DNA from: Antarcticibacterium flavum
GTDB taxonomy: Bacteria > Bacteroidota > Bacteroidia > Flavobacteriales > Flavobacteriaceae
Assembly (NCBI RefSeq): GCF_006159205.1
Contig: NZ_CP040812.1
Coordinates: 558,001 to 622,000, forward strand
DNA length: 64,000 nucleotides
Reading direction: 5' to 3'
The stretch's first letter is position 1. Each line of letters starts with the position of its first letter. The notes beneath the pieces were generated by a model. The model saw nothing but the letters and a program-made list of their open reading frames with translations. It did not search any database and had not been told where the DNA came from. Shown here one piece after another: positions 62,501 through 64,000 of the stretch. A program made the translations under genes and the position numbers.

Positions 62501-64000
62501 CTCCAGCCTGGCGGTGGGTGTCTTTTCCAGCTTTTCCAGGGCATCCAGTTGCTTTTTAAGATAAGAGGATTTTAGCTCGGTCTCTATCACCTGTGGTATA
62601 TAGTCCCCCAGCAACTGCTGGTTATTCCCGGTAATTTCGGGTGTGGCTTCATATAAGGCTTTCCATCTGCTTTCACTGGCCGGACTGCCCTGCTGCTGGA
62701 AATGGATAAATTTAGGCTCCGCTTTAGAGTTCCTGTAATCTGAAGCAGAAATTTGATTCGCCTTTAATCTTAAGATCAGGCTTGTGTTGATATACCCGAG
62801 ATCAAGAGAATGTTTCAGCATTAAATATAATAAGGCTGAAGGGGTTTTATTATCTGTAAAACCTTCCTGCTTTCTAAGGGTATCATGAGATGTGTTGGCC
62901 GCCTTTCGAAGCCACTGCAGGTAATTTTCATTTTCGGTTGTTATAGGTTTTAAAGGTTCAGTTTCCGAAAGTTTCGCCTCATCCACCAGATGACGAAAAA
63001 GCTTATTTTGGCTTCTCAGAAAGAATTTTTCCAGGATCTCCGGCGTTTCCTTTGTCTCGACACCAAATTTTTTCAGCAAATCCTTTCCGCTTTTTTCATA
63101 GGTTCCTGCAACGATAAGCCCGATGAATACTCCCAACCCCCCGGAAAGCTTAAAGCGATTGATCACAGCCTCCTTACTTTCAGCATAGCGCTGGTAGAAC
63201 TCCACAGAGGTGGGACTTAGACCGACGATATCCAATAAGATCTGATGCGCATCGCCACGTTTTCCCACATAAGCAGCTTTTTTGAACAGCGATGACCAGT
63301 CATTATCTATTTGTTCCAGGATCCTGTAAAGCTTCGGAAGGAATACTTCGTTTCCTTTGATCCAGGGAATACCCTCAACCCTTGGGAAATTCCGCGGTTC
63401 CAGCCATTTAATTTTGGAAAAATTGGTGGTAGGCAGGATTCCGTAAGGTTGCCTTCCTATTTTTATAGCAGGTACAGGCCCACGGCCGCTAACAAAATTG
63501 TTAAAGAACCAGCGGGTTTGTTCCACGTCATCATCAGTAAAGACTTCCTGCATCAGGCTCTCCATCATATAGCCCAGGGTAGCGGGAAAAAGACAGGTAT
63601 TCATCGCCTTTGCTTCAGCCTGATCCGGCAGTCCCGCGTGGTAAGTATTTATAAAAAACTCCAGGTCAAGCCCCAGCAACTCCGCCAGCCACTGTCCATC
63701 CTTTTTCTCATTCCAGTCATCGTTTTTTGTGAATTGTTCCCCGGCCTTCCGCTGATCAAAGCTCACATCGGGATCCTCGAAATAAGCATAGGCAGCATCG
63801 CCCGTTTCCGTATTATTTGTAGGCGTACCCTGCGGCAGAATGCTAAATCCCTTCTTGCTGCGCTGATGGTTTTTAAAAAGGTTTTCTAACTGACTAGTCG
63901 TTTCTTCCTTCCCTGCGCTTAGTTTTAACCCCAGGACTACAATCCTGTCAAAACCACTTTTAGCCTGCTCTTCTGAGATGGATATTCTAAAGCCCATACC
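59588..64000 (-). CDS. Giant protein of unknown function, runs off the window
   Basis: At least 1469 residues; the frame stays open to the window edge, so the start may lie beyond it. There is a helical, coiled-coil-rich middle (about 1120-1260) and an N-terminal part with conserved-looking FFNNFVSGRGPVPAIKIGRQ and PYGILPTT. It has no signal peptide, membrane segment or recognisable enzyme motif. It is coupled to the 624-residue gene by an 8-base overlap. The large size and the pairing suggest a large intracellular assembly, but that is inference; phage-like or contractile-system genes are not seen in the window. Confidence 0.8.
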   Translation of the reverse strand, partial: GMGFRISISEEQAKSGFDRIVVLGLKLSAGKEETTSQLENLFKNHQRSKKGFSILPQGTPTNNTETGDAAYAYFEDPDVSFDQRKAGEQFTKNDDWNEKKDGQWLAELLGLDLEFFINTYHAGLPDQAEAKAMNTCLFPATLGYMMESLMQEVFTDDDVEQTRWFFNNFVSGRGPVPAIKIGRQPYGILPTTNFSKIKWLEPRNFPRVEGIPWIKGNEVFLPKLYRILEQIDNDWSSLFKKAAYVGKRGDAHQILLDIVGLSPTSVEFYQRYAESKEAVINRFKLSGGLGVFIGLIVAGTYEKSGKDLLKKFGVETKETPEILEKFFLRSQNKLFRHLVDEAKLSETEPLKPITTENENYLQWLRKAANTSHDTLRKQEGFTDNKTPSALLYLMLKHSLDLGYINTSLILRLKANQISASDYRNSKAEPKFIHFQQQGSPASESRWKALYEATPEITGNNQQLLGDYIPQVIETELKSSYLKKQLDALEKLEKTPTARLERLLTEHIDLCTYRLDAWKNAFANYELAAMRFGRGNDNGVSAKSGIYLGAYGWLEDVRPKNKKLNPKKLEDAELAEHFNRNDEPPLMADDQNGGFILAPSLNHAVTAAILRNAYMSDDNPQTYEINLSSERVRKALSLVEGIRAGQSLTELLGYYLERELHDQKEKLGNIDYYIYKLRKAFPLRADKNKDTETEDSDPIEAIEARNVVDGLALINQVKTSNIKNYPFGKENILPANGNEAPSEEIKIAIDKEVENIINLNDAIADVAMAESVHQVVLGNYDRAAATMEAYSKGNFPPQPEVVQTPRSGVNLTHRLGLQFETGLYPIDSLPGDPITPRADAEPALNKWLANVLPMDKIGVKVSFYDPSSSSMRTDTLTVEALKLQPLDLLFLVNQSDGQAMTALDDVIENHVRDTLTPRPDAEIKIEYTSRLTSKINFFELNAQIQPLRTLILQSRPLEPMDIALPNEAHTSKNDSMFLDENRVLKAKSQVEGKMTEIVDFSSKLESLLSDTEANREQVLEKLDIQSNKYLEILRILAAYGLPQTGTGFIHERKRVLYAAVMAKVDQLVQRWDEKLTEFNVLIDQYENPPATATEEEQLKLLISAGRKIYTGSFTGMDAVVYKGKLDLIKSNFIKSKDAFKDIQNEKYSLSELLKEVKKHLPVTDYDLEEFELTPQEDQVLLFMEELASHAQSLEKDLKKRLDKAQELLSKAILLQAGKKRVELLQEAGGQIFGEDFKMIPEFEMPQENAEEWANSLRDDGLLKHLEEVEKINFPVDDWLYGMARVREKAKAWESLCMMSEAFTENSPDLRPVQLPFRQGDNWMALPFPEDQNLAEDRLLYTAHYATVFDKSKRQCGLLLDEWTELIPSKTEDVGATFHYDRPNSEPPQVMLLALPTKFTGSWNWEDLLETVNDTLDQAKKRAVEPGDIDKTSYSRFLPATVSPVTVHPITASLNYSFNNLVYHKLNTDPHE

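Noticed and set aside
1..64000. tRNA or rRNA genes
   Set aside because: I saw no tRNA-like cloverleaf or rRNA segment by eye; a dedicated scan was not possible.

Overview
The window looks like the chromosome of a marine or soil flavobacterium (Bacteroidota, Flavobacteriaceae; Gramella/Salegentibacter-like by impression). The clues are a gldG-dnaN pair, TAnnTTTG-type promoters, surface-export lipoprotein signals after the lipidated Cys, DUF4870, CHRD and DUF418 genes, and weak or absent Shine-Dalgarno sequences. The species is an inference; the phylum is close to certain.

Layout. (1) 1-10034 is core: the 3' part of gldG, dnaN (with an apparent one-base frameshift near its start), a receiver-only response regulator, a LuxR-type regulator with a multi-PAS histidine kinase, DUF4870 and mnmE. 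(2) About 10020-39985 is a 30-kb genomic island joined to the 3' end of mnmE, the same kind of target used by Salmonella genomic island 1. It has a tyrosine integrase with an excisionase-like HTH protein, a replication/primase-like module, and a dense defence set: a type IIG restriction-modification enzyme, a TIR-like protein, three separate PD-(D/E)XK nuclease genes (one membrane-anchored), a DUF4011-helicase-Vsr protein with a small partner, and an abortive-infection-type reverse transcriptase inside what looks like an integrase-less cassette array. An IS1182-type element interrupts that array. Three att-like right ends with integrase-arm motifs (near 34.8, 37.95 and 39.97 kb) cut the right side into units carrying PqiA plus a kinase, and a HipBST toxin-antitoxin system. 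(3) 39986-57700 is an accessory stretch with few genes (truncated kinase, porin, DUF418, CHRD lipoprotein, VOC protein, IS4-type element, SnoaL protein, acyltransferase, repeat-rich lipoprotein, PAS kinase). They are separated by long intergenic regions full of composite repeats, GCGGATT..AATCCGC hairpins and degenerate arrays with a 7-base period. (4) 57721-64000 holds two very large, translationally coupled minus-strand genes of unknown function; the second runs off the window.

How it fits together: the integrase and its arm sites explain the island borders and the accretion of the right-hand units. The island genes are mostly short, independent defence modules. The flanking genes are ordinary signalling, envelope and housekeeping functions. 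The most novel-looking signals are the att-delimited passenger units without their own integrase, the attC-like structured elements (with a covarying stem) around the reverse transcriptase, and the heptamer arrays of many unrelated sequences.
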